Of a stretch of 64,000 nt of DNA, positions 45,148 to 54,388 are shown in pieces; within the stretch, counting starts at the first letter, position 1, and the number at the start of each line of letters is the position of its first letter. Source of the DNA: an uncultured Lachnospiraceae bacterium (GTDB lineage Bacteria; Bacillota; Clostridia; Lachnospirales; Lachnospiraceae); contig CAKRFY010000005.1 of NCBI GenBank assembly GCA_934320895.1, forward strand, positions 62,001 through 126,000. Reading direction: 5' to 3'. The notes under the pieces are model-generated. The model had not been told where the DNA came from. It saw nothing but the letters and a program-made list of their open reading frames with translations, and ran no database searches. Both the position numbers and the translations under genes were made by a program.

Positions 45148-47301
45148 ATGGCATCAACATTTTTTGGATTAAATATAGCAGTATCCGGAATGAACACATA
45201 CAATGCCGTGCTAAATACAACAGCACACAATATATCCAACACAAAAACAAAAGGATATTCAAAGCAGGTAGTAAACCAGCAGGCAAAAAATGCATTGTCA
45301 CTTAAGACATCATTCGGAATGCAGGGAACAGGTGTTGAAGTTACCGAAATAGCAAACACAAGAGATTCCTATTACGATTACAAATATAGAAAAAGCACAA
45401 CAACATTCGGATATTATGATGCAGCCAAATATTATATGAGCAGCATTGAAGATTATCTGTATGTAAAAGATGACAAAAGCGGTGGACTTTCAACATCACT
45501 TGACTCATTCTTCAAATCACTTATAAATATGACGACAGATTCGACAGATACTACAAAAAGAGCAGAAGCAGCAGGATATGCGGATGCACTCGGAGAGTAT
45601 GCAAGAAAAATGTCAACAAATCTCCAGACACTTCAGAATGATCTGAACACAGAGATAAGCAATACAATAAGACAGATAAATGGATATGCAGAGCAGATAG
45701 CATCACTCACAAAGCAGATAAATTCACTTGAAGTGTATGGAAACAAAGCAAACGACCTTCGTGACCAGAGAGCGAGAATACTCGACGAACTTTCACAGCT
45801 TGCTGACGTTGAAGTCACAGAAAAAGAGCCAGAAGGCGGAAGTGGACTTCATCAGTATATAGTTGCACTCGGTGGAAATATTCTTGTAGACACATATTCA
45901 TACAAGACAATAGAAACAGAAACAGCAACAACAAAAGATAATCAGTGTGATGTTCAGGGACTTTACGGGCTCAGATGGAGTGATGGACAGTCATTTAATA
46001 TAAGAAGTTCGGTACTAGGAGGAAAACTCCAGGCATTATTTGAAATAAGAGACGGAAACAACGGAGAAAACTTCTCTGCAAAACTTGCAAATAATGGCAC
46101 AAATTCATGCATAAACACTGTTAATGGCAGATCAACTATCACATTATCAGCAGAATTCGTAAGCGGAGCAAACAACTGTGACCTTGCAAAACTAAGCATA
46201 CCAGAATCAAACGCCTGCCTTACTATAGGTGGGAGAGATTATAAATATGATTCATTTGAAGTGTCAGTAGCACTAGATGGAACATATACATATACATTTA
46301 CACTGTCAGAAAATTTGGATGCAGCAGATGAAAAAAACATCAAAGCCGCTTATGACAAACAGGAATCAGCCACAATAGGTGATGCAGTAGACTTCAGAGG
46401 AATACCTTACTACATGTCACAGTTAAATGAATTTATCCGAACATTCTCGGCTAATATAAACCAGCTTCAGAATATAGGATATGACATGGACAATAATCAT
46501 GGAGTAGACTTATTTGTAGGAACTGATAACAGTACAGGCAAACAGATGGACATGATCGAGCTTATCAGAAGCACAAAAGACGGCTATTATTATCTGAATG
46601 GAAGTAAAGTATTTTCAGGTAAAGTAACAGGAGGCGCTACAGACACTCCAGCAGCAACAGCAGGTTCAGATCTTGCTACATACCTTAAAAATAATGACTA
46701 TACGATAAAAGCAAAATCTGAATCAAATGTAAGTGACAATGGAATAAACGGAAATGTATATACACTTTTAAATAAAGATGGAGATGAAGTAGAAACAGTA
46801 TTTGTACCAGATGATCAAAATAGCTTATTTAAATTCAGTTCATCAACAAAGGCAGATGCAAACGGAAATATCCATTCATCATACTATGGCATAACCGCAG
46901 CACGTTTCCAGGCAAACAAAGATGTAGTAAAAGATGGAAGACTTATCGCAGCAGCTAAATATCCAAAGGAAAAAACAGGTATCTCAGAATCAGGAAACCT
47001 TGACAGACTAGTAGCACTGCAGAACGATCAGAATGTATTTAAACAGGGAACACCGACAGCATTCCTTCAGATAATGACAGCAACGATCGGTGTAGACTCA
47101 AACAAAGTCGTTGCAGCAGCAACAAACTCAGAAAATATACAGAAGTCTATCGAAAACAGAAGACTTTCAGTAATGGGCGTAGATGAAGATGAGGAAGCAC
47201 AGAACCTCGTGATCACACAGAATCTGTTAAATGCACAGTACAGAGTGATCTCTGTAATGAATGAGGTACTTGACAAACTTATAAATCAGACAGGAGTATA
47301 A
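45148..47301 (+). CDS. flagellar hook-associated protein 1, second paralogue
   Basis: This 717-residue FlgK-like protein shares the N-terminal motif (LNTTAHNISNTKTKGYSKQ) and the C-terminal helix (VITQNLLNAQYRVISVMNEVLDKLINQTGV) with the gene before it, but its central domain (about 240-600) is unrelated in sequence and longer. Both copies keep complete D0/D1 ends, so both look functional. It may form a separate junction ring or a different cap zone; which of the two is the classical FlgK is not clear. SD GGAGGG precedes ATG 45148; flgL follows 22 bases later. Confidence 0.88.
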   Translation: MASTFFGLNIAVSGMNTYNAVLNTTAHNISNTKTKGYSKQVVNQQAKNALSLKTSFGMQGTGVEVTEIANTRDSYYDYKYRKSTTTFGYYDAAKYYMSSIEDYLYVKDDKSGGLSTSLDSFFKSLINMTTDSTDTTKRAEAAGYADALGEYARKMSTNLQTLQNDLNTEISNTIRQINGYAEQIASLTKQINSLEVYGNKANDLRDQRARILDELSQLADVEVTEKEPEGGSGLHQYIVALGGNILVDTYSYKTIETETATTKDNQCDVQGLYGLRWSDGQSFNIRSSVLGGKLQALFEIRDGNNGENFSAKLANNGTNSCINTVNGRSTITLSAEFVSGANNCDLAKLSIPESNACLTIGGRDYKYDSFEVSVALDGTYTYTFTLSENLDAADEKNIKAAYDKQESATIGDAVDFRGIPYYMSQLNEFIRTFSANINQLQNIGYDMDNNHGVDLFVGTDNSTGKQMDMIELIRSTKDGYYYLNGSKVFSGKVTGGATDTPAATAGSDLATYLKNNDYTIKAKSESNVSDNGINGNVYTLLNKDGDEVETVFVPDDQNSLFKFSSSTKADANGNIHSSYYGITAARFQANKDVVKDGRLIAAAKYPKEKTGISESGNLDRLVALQNDQNVFKQGTPTAFLQIMTATIGVDSNKVVAAATNSENIQKSIENRRLSVMGVDEDEEAQNLVITQNLLNAQYRVISVMNEVLDKLINQTGV

Positions 47302-47322
47302 AACATCAAAAGGGGGACTAAC

Positions 47323-48867
47323 ATGCGAGTAACAAATTCCATGATTTCAAATAGTGCTTCGGCACATATTTCAAATGCAAAAAACAGTCTTTTAAAATAT
47401 TCGGACCAGTACACAACACAGAAAAAGATACAGAGACCATCGGATGATCCGACAGTAGCTGTTCGTTCTCTGAAACTTCGCACAACATATTCACAGCTTA
47501 CACAGTATGCTGAGAAGAATGTAAAAGATGCCATGAGCTGGATGAATACAACAGAAACAGCACTGACAAACATATCAAAGAAATTTGATAACATGAAATC
47601 ATACTTTAACCAGGGAGCAAATGATTATCTTAAAGCAGATAATAGAAAAGATGTGTTAACAACACTTCAGCAGTATGTAAAATCTATATTTGAAGATGAG
47701 GCAAATACTGATTATTCAGGAAGATATGTATTTACTGGGTACAGAACGGATACATCGCTTTTATTTACGGAAAGAACAGATAAACTTTCGTATCAGATAA
47801 ATGAGAACTTTTCATATGATTCATTTGACAGCATTACTGTAGTAACAGGTGGTGCAAATTATGCAGATGGAAAGACTGGTCAGGATTATATAACTTCTAC
47901 AGCAAAGAAGAATGATGTTTATCAGTTAAGACTTGCATATGATAACTGTTCAGATAAAGAATTTCAGAAATATGGTTCAACTGGGAGCAATATAGTAATA
48001 TCATTTAAAGATAGCAACGGAAATATTACTAAGACGTATGCACCGAATGGTTACAATCCAAAACCAGACAAAGAGATCACAACAATGAAATCAACTGATA
48101 AAAATCCTGATGCATATGTTGTTGGCGACGATGAAGTTAGGTATCTTTATGATACAGGTGAAGTGCTTGTTGGAAAGAATGTATATTCCGAAATACAAAA
48201 TGCTCAGGCTGATTTTACAGTTACATATGTAAAAAATAATTTTGAGAAAAATGATATCAAACCTGAAATGTATTTTGAATGTACGGCGTATGATTCTGTG
48301 AATAGTAAGACAACCAATTATGCTGATCCAAGTGATCAGGAAATTCAATACGAGATAAATTATGGTCAGAACATAATAGTAAATACGCAGGCAAAAGATG
48401 CTATAAGCACTGACATCTACAGAGTAGTAGATTATATTGCAACAACAGTAAAATATGTAGATGAAGTAGAAACAAAACTTGATGAAGTGGATAAGATGAT
48501 TAAAAATACCACAGATAAGACAAAACTTGCATCATTAAACAGTCTTAAAACTGCATTAGAAACGGAAAAAGATCTTCGTGGAAAAGTAATGACAGAAGCT
48601 TTTGGAATGGGACTTACCATGATAGACGAGGCAGCACAGAAAGTAAGTGTAGCAACTTCAGAACTTGGAGCCAAATATAATAGAGCGCAGCTTACATCCA
48701 ACAAGCTTCTTGATGAACAGACAGATGCCGAAGATAAATTGTCTGAAAATGAGGATGTAAGTCTTACTGATATATATATAAATCTTACACAGGCAGATAA
48801 TCTTTATCAGGCATCATTGTCGGCAACAGCAAAGATACTTGGAAATTCGCTTCTTAATTATATTTAA
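47323..48867 (+). CDS. flgL: flagellar hook-associated protein 3
   Basis: This 514-residue flagellin-fold junction protein has an N-terminal helix (MRVTNSMISNSASAHISNAKN.., PSDDPTVAVRSLKLR) and a C-terminal helix (SLTDIYINLTQADNLYQASLSATAKILGNSLLNYI). The insert of about 250 residues in the middle makes it longer than the 300-residue FlgL of enterics. SD AAAGGGGG. It is the third HAP gene in a row. About 95 bases of leader for fliW follow, with a self-complementary segment (48902-48940). Confidence 0.92.
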   Translation: MRVTNSMISNSASAHISNAKNSLLKYSDQYTTQKKIQRPSDDPTVAVRSLKLRTTYSQLTQYAEKNVKDAMSWMNTTETALTNISKKFDNMKSYFNQGANDYLKADNRKDVLTTLQQYVKSIFEDEANTDYSGRYVFTGYRTDTSLLFTERTDKLSYQINENFSYDSFDSITVVTGGANYADGKTGQDYITSTAKKNDVYQLRLAYDNCSDKEFQKYGSTGSNIVISFKDSNGNITKTYAPNGYNPKPDKEITTMKSTDKNPDAYVVGDDEVRYLYDTGEVLVGKNVYSEIQNAQADFTVTYVKNNFEKNDIKPEMYFECTAYDSVNSKTTNYADPSDQEIQYEINYGQNIIVNTQAKDAISTDIYRVVDYIATTVKYVDEVETKLDEVDKMIKNTTDKTKLASLNSLKTALETEKDLRGKVMTEAFGMGLTMIDEAAQKVSVATSELGAKYNRAQLTSNKLLDEQTDAEDKLSENEDVSLTDIYINLTQADNLYQASLSATAKILGNSLLNYI

Positions 48868-48963
48868 TTATATTAAAAAAATCAGAACAAATGGAAAGGA
48901 TGCCGGATGTGATGACAGTGAGCTCATTGCCTCCGGTATTCTAAACTCAGAATGGAGGTTTGT

Positions 48964-49431
48964 ATGAAGGTAGATACAAAATATTTTGGTGAGATAGAGA
49001 TAGCTGACGATAAGATAATTCATTTTGAAAATGGAATTATGGGATTTGAGGAATATAAAGATTTCACGCTTCTCTATGATATAGAAGCAGAAAAAAGACC
49101 ATTTTTTTCATGGCTTCAGTGTGTGACAGAAAAAGGACTTGCATTTCCCGTTGTAAATCCGTTAAATGTCATAAAAGATTATGATCCTGTAGTCGAGGAA
49201 GCTTTACTTGAGCCGCTCGGAGAACTCAAAGACGAAGATATAGTACTTCTTGTACTTGCAACAATACCAAAAGATGTAAAAGAAACATCAGTAAATATGA
49301 AAGCGCCTATCATAGTAAACGCTGCAAATGGCAAGGCTATTCAGGTGATTCTTGAAAAGGGTGACTATAAGATAAAACATAAAATAATAGAAGATACAAG
49401 CAAAGAACAACAGGAGGGGGAGAAATGTTAG
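48964..49431 (+). CDS. fliW: flagellar assembly factor FliW
   Basis: This 155-residue protein shows the FliW signatures IIHFENGIMGFEEYKDFTLL and the mid-region AFPVVNPL. In B. subtilis FliW binds either flagellin or CsrA; when flagellin is exported, free FliW removes CsrA from the flagellin mRNA. The start is ATG 48964, 8 bases after GGAGG; an in-frame opening at 48952 lies in the SD. Its end overlaps the csrA start by 7 bases, coupling their translation and keeping their ratio constant. Confidence 0.95.
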   Translation: MKVDTKYFGEIEIADDKIIHFENGIMGFEEYKDFTLLYDIEAEKRPFFSWLQCVTEKGLAFPVVNPLNVIKDYDPVVEEALLEPLGELKDEDIVLLVLATIPKDVKETSVNMKAPIIVNAANGKAIQVILEKGDYKIKHKIIEDTSKEQQEGEKC

Positions 49432-49655
49432 CATTAGCCAGAAAAATAAACCAGTCTATCATGATAGGCAATGATATTGAGATAACATTGCTTGAGATAA
49501 AAGGTGATCAGGTGAAGATAGGAATAAATGCACCAAAATCTGTACCTATATATAGAAAAGAAATTTATGTGCAGATACAGGATGAAAATAAAAAAGCCTC
49601 AGAGGGAGAGGTGGATGTAGAAGCATTAAATAAGTTATTTTCGGTTAAAGCCTAA
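49425..49655 (+). CDS. csrA: translational regulator CsrA
   Basis: This 76-residue RNA-binding dimer begins MLALARKINQSIMIGNDIEITLLEI, the canonical CsrA start, and has GINAPKSVPIYRKEIY with the conserved Arg for RNA contact. It binds GGA motifs in hairpin loops near ribosome-binding sites. GGAGGGGG immediately precedes ATG 49425, inside the end of fliW. Its stop codon TAA (49653-49655) is also part of the -35 element of the next sigma-28 promoter. Confidence 0.96.
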   Translation: MLALARKINQSIMIGNDIEITLLEIKGDQVKIGINAPKSVPIYRKEIYVQIQDENKKASEGEVDVEALNKLFSVKA

Positions 49656-49679
49656 AAAAAAGCAGGTATTTGCCGATAT
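49653..49679 (+). promoter_or_regulatory. sigma-28 (SigD) promoter of flaG-fliD-fliS
   Basis: TAAA (49653-49656), 15-base spacer, perfect GCCGATAT (49672-49679). The TAAA includes the csrA stop codon, so the gene and promoter overlap. Confidence 0.85.
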
Positions 49680-49838
49680 AAAGGATAAAGAAGTTTTTGC
49701 TTTTTAGATTGAATTAAAAAGTAAAAATATATGCAGATAATTGTAAAAAAATTTATCTGGATTATATTAAATGGATTTTTTGATAATTCAGATAAATGTA
49801 ACAACATAACATGAAAATCACACGGAGGTGACACTATT

Positions 49839-50258
49839 ATGGAAATAGAATCAATCAAGTCAATAGGAAACAAAAATTCAGCAGCTTCATATGTACCGCC
49901 TGTAGCAGACGCATCTGGTAATTCTGTAAAAGTTGTCAATGATACACCTAAAACAGCAGAGACAACAAGTGCAAATCAGAATGTAGAAAGTCAGAATGTA
50001 GCTAATGAGGCAACTATGGCAACTAAAAAAGTAGCCCAGAGTACTATAGACAGTACTATATCTGGAACAAATTCAAAGATAAAGATGTCGAATACACAGC
50101 TTCAATATTCAGTTGATAAGGATACTCAGCGTATATCTATCAAGATAATTGACAAAGATACTGATAAGGTCATACGTGAGGTACCACCTGAAGAAACATT
50201 GGAGGCGATTAAAAAAATATGGGAGATTGCGGGTATTATAGTGGATGAAAAGAGATAA
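49839..50258 (+). CDS. flaG: FlaG family flagellar protein
   Basis: This 139-residue protein has a poorly conserved, polar N-terminal half and a conserved C-terminal domain (about 85-135: LQYSVDKDTQRISIKIIDKDTDKVIREVPPEETL) typical of FlaG. FlaG proteins influence filament length in several bacteria. SD GGAGG, spacing about 10. It is followed 25 bases later by fliD, a near-universal order. The leader (49680-49838) is AT-rich and shows no further signal. Confidence 0.9.
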   Translation: MEIESIKSIGNKNSAASYVPPVADASGNSVKVVNDTPKTAETTSANQNVESQNVANEATMATKKVAQSTIDSTISGTNSKIKMSNTQLQYSVDKDTQRISIKIIDKDTDKVIREVPPEETLEAIKKIWEIAGIIVDEKR

Positions 50259-50283
50259 CAGATTGATATAAGGAGGAATCACC

Positions 50284-51834
50284 ATGCCAATAAGAATGAC
50301 GGGACTTACATCAGGACTTGATACAGAATCAATTGTAAGTGCATTGATGTCAGCACAGCGAACAAAACAGACAAAGGTTGAGAATAAAAAGCAGAAGCTT
50401 GAGTGGAAACAGGAAATCTGGAAGGGACTTAATACTAAAATTTATGGATTTTATAAAGACTCTCTTTCAAAAATGAAATATAGTTCGAATTATTCTACAA
50501 AGAAAGCAGCAGTAAGTGATTCTACAAAGCTTACAGCAACAGCATCAACAAAAGCAGCAGCAGGGTCATATAAAGTTGCAATAAAATCAATAGCATCAGC
50601 ACAGTATGTAACAAGTGGAAAATTAGATTATAAAGATAGTGATGGAAAAACAGCAAAAGCAACAACATCTACAAAGCTTTCGGATCTTGGAATGGCTACA
50701 GGTACTGTTTTGAAATTAGGTGTTGGAGATAAGTCAGCGGATTTAGAAGTAAAAGATGATACTACAATCAGCGACTTTGTGAAATTTTGCAGTGATGCGG
50801 GAATTAATGCTACATTTGATGAAAAACAGCAGAGATTTTTCCTAAGTTCTAAAGATAGTGGGTCTGAAAATTCATTTTCTTTATCTGCAAATGGAATAAC
50901 TAATAAAGATGCTTCAGCACTATCAAAACTTGGACTTAGTAATTTTGATGGTTCAACAGATGTTAAGGAGTCAGATACAGATAATGATGTAAAAATGGTC
51001 GTTACTAAAGCTGATGACACAGAAGTTGTATATAATGGTGCAACACTTACAAGCAACAATACAAGTATAGATGTTGCAGGAGTTACATTAAACCTTTTAG
51101 GAACTACAGCAGCAGGAGAGACAGTGAATGTAACTGTAAGTAATGACACATCGGCTGTATATGATAATATCAAGGAGTTTATTACTGAATATAATAGTAT
51201 TCTTAAAACAATGAATACATATTATGATGCATCATCAGCGAGTAGTTATGAAGTACTTACAGATGACCAGAAAAAAGCAATGTCAGATGATGAAGTAGAC
51301 AAGTGGAATACAAAGATTAAAGATTCTCTTCTTCGTAGAGACAGTACATTAAGTGGTCTTATAACTACAATGAAAAGTGACATGATGGGAACTGTGACTG
51401 CATCAAATGGAAAGACATATTCACTTGCCAATCTTGGTATCACAACATCTGCAAAAAACTATAGTGAAGGTGGGCTTCTCCACATAAAAGGTGATGAGGA
51501 TGATGATGAGTTTGCAGATTCTACAAATACGCTTATGCAGATGCTTGAGGAAGATCCTGACACGGTGAAAGAGGTATTATCAGGCCTTGCATCAAATCTT
51601 TATGATAGTTTAAACAAGAAAATGGGAACAACTACGATGAGTAGTGCGCTTACATTTTATAATGATAAGGAAATGGCATCTCAGCTTTCTGATTATAAAA
51701 AAGAAATATCAGATTGGGAGTCGAAATTAAGTAGTATGGAAGAAAGATATTATTCCCAGTTTAGTGCAATGGAAACGGCACTTGCAAAACTTCAGAATCA
51801 GCAAAATACATTGTCTAGTTATCTAGGAAGTTGA
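50284..51834 (+). CDS. fliD: flagellar filament cap protein FliD (HAP2)
   Basis: This 516-residue protein forms the cap that folds flagellin at the filament tip. The N-terminal FliD motif is ITGLxSGLDT-like (RMTGLTSGLDTESIVSALM). The D2/D3 domains (about 70-280) are Ser/Thr/Lys-rich and variable. The C-terminal coiled coil (SDYKKEISDWESKLSSMEERYYSQFSAMETALAKLQNQQNTLSSYLG) is standard. SD AAGGAGG. A hairpin (51893-51926) lies between it and fliS and may reduce read-through. Confidence 0.94.
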   Translation: MPIRMTGLTSGLDTESIVSALMSAQRTKQTKVENKKQKLEWKQEIWKGLNTKIYGFYKDSLSKMKYSSNYSTKKAAVSDSTKLTATASTKAAAGSYKVAIKSIASAQYVTSGKLDYKDSDGKTAKATTSTKLSDLGMATGTVLKLGVGDKSADLEVKDDTTISDFVKFCSDAGINATFDEKQQRFFLSSKDSGSENSFSLSANGITNKDASALSKLGLSNFDGSTDVKESDTDNDVKMVVTKADDTEVVYNGATLTSNNTSIDVAGVTLNLLGTTAAGETVNVTVSNDTSAVYDNIKEFITEYNSILKTMNTYYDASSASSYEVLTDDQKKAMSDDEVDKWNTKIKDSLLRRDSTLSGLITTMKSDMMGTVTASNGKTYSLANLGITTSAKNYSEGGLLHIKGDEDDDEFADSTNTLMQMLEEDPDTVKEVLSGLASNLYDSLNKKMGTTTMSSALTFYNDKEMASQLSDYKKEISDWESKLSSMEERYYSQFSAMETALAKLQNQQNTLSSYLGS

Positions 51835-51892
51835 TAAAGAGTTATAAAATGTATAGTATTGCTTTTTTGTTGGAAAAGATATAAAATTATGA

Positions 51893-51926
51893 GTAGCGGC
51901 GGATGTGTAGATGTATTCGTCGCTAC
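51893..51926 (+). terminator. hairpin between fliD and fliS
   Basis: GTAGCGGCGGA pairs with the complementary TTCGTCGCTAC end with two G-U pairs. It is followed by an A/T-rich but not T-only tail, so it is a weak terminator or mRNA processing/stability element. Confidence 0.4.
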
Positions 51927-51960
51927 AATTAAAATTTATGAGAAACGGGGAAGAAAATAT

Positions 51961-52359
51961 ATGACACCGAACAAAAGAAATGCAGCACAGGCATATAAAA
52001 TTAACGCCATAAAAACGGCATCTCCTGCAAGGCTGACAAGTATGCTATATGATGCAGCGGTTAGATTTACAGATATAAGCATAGAACTCATGGAAAATGA
52101 TCCTAAAAATTATGAAGAAATAAATAAAAATTTGAAAAAGGCTCAGGAATGTATAATGGAACTTAGGATGGGATTAGATTTTAAATATCCTGTGGCAGGA
52201 GAATTTGAGAAGGTTTATGACTATATTTACAGAAGACTCGTGGAAGGAAATATGAAAAAAGATGTTGAGATAGTTAAGGACACACTTACTCATATTCATA
52301 CGATGCGTGATACATGGAAAGAAGTAGTCAGATTAAATAATGAAGGAAAAGCAAAGTAG
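51961..52359 (+). CDS. fliS: flagellin-specific chaperone FliS
   Basis: This 132-residue four-helix-bundle chaperone binds the flagellin C-terminus and prevents premature polymerisation. Signatures: AAQAYKINAIKTASPARLTSMLYDAAVRF, and AQECIMELRMGLDFKYP in place of the usual LxxLDxExG region. The start is ATG 51961 with a GGGGAAG SD; the longer open frame from 51859 crosses a hairpin and is not FliS-like. In B. subtilis FliS also helps FliW-CsrA partner switching. Confidence 0.92.
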   Translation: MTPNKRNAAQAYKINAIKTASPARLTSMLYDAAVRFTDISIELMENDPKNYEEINKNLKKAQECIMELRMGLDFKYPVAGEFEKVYDYIYRRLVEGNMKKDVEIVKDTLTHIHTMRDTWKEVVRLNNEGKAK

Positions 52360-52382
52360 AAAGGGGAGTTTGATAGCAGATA

Positions 52383-52877
52383 ATGGAAAACACAGTTGTT
52401 TATGTAACGATTCTCTTGGATTCACTTAAGAAAAAGGTTAAAATATTAAAAAAAATTTTTGAGTTGACAAAAGAACAGAATAGTATACTGAGTGAAAAAA
52501 ATATTGAAAAAGTTGATGCGGAAGCATTTGATGATATCGTTGATAAAAAAGCAATATTGCTTGAAAAAATGCAGGAACTTGATGATGGCTTTGATACGAT
52601 TTATAAAAAGGTATGTGTTTTTCTTAGTGAAAATAAAGAAGAGTATAAGCCACAAATTCTTGAAATGCAGAATTTAATAAGAGTGATTACAGAGATTGGC
52701 GTACAGATACAGCATCTTGAAATGCAGAATAAGACTAAGTTTAATACATTTATAAGAAACAAACGGCATGCAATAAACGATTTTAAGCAGTCAAATAGGG
52801 TAGCAACATCATATTACCAGAATATGTCTAATCAGCATAGGGAGTGGCAGTCTCATTTTCTTGATCAAAAAAAATAA
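52383..52877 (+). CDS. small helical protein, probable flagellar chaperone (FliT/FlgN-like)
   Basis: This 164-residue, all-helical, Lys/Glu-rich protein has heptad-like repeats (about 8-45, 90-130). There is no clear family signature; length, charge and position after fliS suggest a FliT- or FlgN-like export chaperone, perhaps for FliD. A GGGGAG lies 14 bases upstream of ATG 52383, longer than ideal, so the exact start is uncertain. It ends about 22 bases before the flagellin sigma-28 promoter. Confidence 0.6.
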   Translation: MENTVVYVTILLDSLKKKVKILKKIFELTKEQNSILSEKNIEKVDAEAFDDIVDKKAILLEKMQELDDGFDTIYKKVCVFLSENKEEYKPQILEMQNLIRVITEIGVQIQHLEMQNKTKFNTFIRNKRHAINDFKQSNRVATSYYQNMSNQHREWQSHFLDQKK

Positions 52878-52899
52878 ATAAAAAAGTTTCAAAAAACAC

Positions 52900-52926
52900 T
52901 AAAGTGATATATCAATTAACCGATAT
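52900..52926 (+). promoter_or_regulatory. sigma-28 (SigD) promoter of flagellin
   Basis: TAAA (52900-52903), 15-base spacer, ACCGATAT (52919-52926, one mismatch to GCCGATAT). It gives a leader of about 120 bases. Confidence 0.8.
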
Positions 52927-53011
52927 ATATATTGAGTAAGTTAATACTTATAAGAGCTTTTAACTATATGTGTACGGACAGATAGAAAAGCAGAACTATT
53001 AATTATTATCT

Positions 53012-53045
53012 CAATGGCATGGAAGCCATTGTAAATTCAAGGAGG
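53012..53045 (+). promoter_or_regulatory. candidate CsrA-binding leader of flagellin mRNA
   Basis: A perfect 7-bp hairpin CAATGGC-ATGGAA-GCCATTG (53012-53031) displays GGA in its 6-base loop, and a second GGA lies in the SD (AAGGAGG, 53039-53045). Two such sites, one covering the SD, are the arrangement CsrA uses on B. subtilis hag mRNA. Confidence 0.6.
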
Positions 53046-53053
53046 AAAACATT

Positions 53054-53881
53054 ATGATAGTACAGCATAATATGACAGCGTTAAATGCTAACAGACAGTT
53101 AAGCATCACAAACACAAACCTTGCAAGAAGCACAGAAAAACTTTCTTCAGGTTATAGAATCAACCGTGCATCAGATGATGCGGCAGGACTTTCTATTTCA
53201 GAAAAGATGCGTGGACAGATTAGAGGTCTTAATCAGGCATCTACAAATGCTCAGGATGGTCAGTCACTTATTCAGACAGCAGAAGGTGCTATGGGTGAGA
53301 TTCATTCAGTTCTTCAGAGAATGAGAGAACTTGGAGTTCAGGCAAAGAACGATACATATGAGAATGCTGATCGTACAAAGATTCAGGATGAGGTTAAAGC
53401 ACTTGAATCAGAAATCACTAGAATTGCTAGTCAGACACAGTTTAACCAGATGAATCTTCTTGATGGTACATTTACAGGTAAGCAGTTCCAGGTTGGTGCT
53501 AATGATGGTCAGACAATTGGAGTTGCAATTACTACATTAACAGCAGCAGCTCTTTCTGTAAATGGTATTGCAAGCAAGATTGGTAAGGCTGCTAAGGGTT
53601 CATCAGTTGGTAGTATTCTTACTACAATTGATAAAGCTATTACAAATGTATCTGCAAAGAGATCAGCTCTTGGTGCTCTTTCAAATAGACTTGATCATAC
53701 AATTACAAATGCTGATAATATGGCGGAAAATCTTCAGTCTTCAGAGAGTAAGATTCGTGATGTAAATATGGCAACAGAAATGGTATCTTACTCAAGCAAG
53801 AGCATTCTTCAGCAGGCTGGACAGTCTATGCTTTCTCATGCAAATCAAGCTACACAGGGTGTACTTTCATTACTTCAGTAA
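53054..53881 (+). CDS. fliC: flagellin
   Basis: This 275-residue filament subunit consists almost only of the conserved D0/D1 domains; the outer domain is reduced to about 50 residues (about 150-200). The N-terminal [37 protein letters not shown] and the C-terminal [45 protein letters not shown] are standard. The [11 protein letters not shown] stretch corresponds to the region recognised by TLR5 in other flagellins. SD AAGGAGG. Codon use is that of a highly expressed gene. Ser/Thr in the central region are candidates for nonulosonic acid glycosylation by the Maf proteins downstream. Confidence 0.97.
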   Translation: MIVQHNMTALNANRQLSITNTNLARSTEKLSSGYRINRASDDAAGLSISEKMRGQIRGLNQASTNAQDGQSLIQTAEGAMGEIHSVLQRMRELGVQAKNDTYENADRTKIQDEVKALESEITRIASQTQFNQMNLLDGTFTGKQFQVGANDGQTIGVAITTLTAAALSVNGIASKIGKAAKGSSVGSILTTIDKAITNVSAKRSALGALSNRLDHTITNADNMAENLQSSESKIRDVNMATEMVSYSSKSILQQAGQSMLSHANQATQGVLSLLQ

Positions 53882-53976
53882 TTAAGAATAAGAAATGTTT
53901 TGGAAAGCATATTTATATGTGTAAGAGACTAGGCAGAGTGTTATATATTTGTGTTATATTTATCACATGCACTCTG

Positions 53977-54007
53977 AAAGGAGTTGGCAATATGCCAACT
54001 CCTTTTT
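53977..54007 (+). terminator. intrinsic terminator after flagellin
   Basis: A perfect 13-bp stem AAAGGAGTTGGCA / TGCCAACTCCTTT, 3-base loop, T5. Confidence 0.9.
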
Positions 54008-54043
54008 GAAATTAAAGTAAATGTAGGGAGAATAAAAATTGTT

Positions 54044-54358
54044 ATGAGTGAAAAGAAAGAACAGATAAAAGCTACCATTGATGAAGTACAGGATATTATA
54101 GATTTATTTTACCAGCAGAATGATAAAGAAGCATTTGAAAAGTTAGATACTGTTTTAGAAAATATGACAATTTCTATAGATAATCTTGAATTGTACAAAT
54201 TAGAAAATTCGGATTTTGATTTTGATGAAACAAAACTTTGTGAGATATTGAAAGAGTCCATGGAAGCTTTACAGTCTGATGATAAAGTACTTATGGCGGA
54301 TATACTTCAATATGATTTTATAGAGTATATAAATGAATTATTAGAACAAATGAAATAA
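54044..54358 (+). CDS. small acidic helical protein of unknown function
   Basis: This 104-residue protein is not recognised. It is rich in Glu, Asp and Leu, predicted helical throughout, without signal or membrane segment. It lies between flagellin and the first maf gene, 30 bases before maf, so it may be transcribed with the glycosylation genes. The start is ATG 54044; a GGGAG 15 bases upstream is too far for ideal initiation, and the frame is open back to 53984 across the flagellin terminator. Possible roles include a flagellar or Maf-associated chaperone; this is a guess from position. Confidence 0.6.
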   Translation: MSEKKEQIKATIDEVQDIIDLFYQQNDKEAFEKLDTVLENMTISIDNLELYKLENSDFDFDETKLCEILKESMEALQSDDKVLMADILQYDFIEYINELLEQMK

Positions 54359-54388
54359 TGTTATAATAGTTTGGAGTGATATGCATTT

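Noticed and set aside
50628..51173. 181-codon minus-strand frame inside fliD
   Set aside because: Antisense shadow without SD or recognisable protein pattern.
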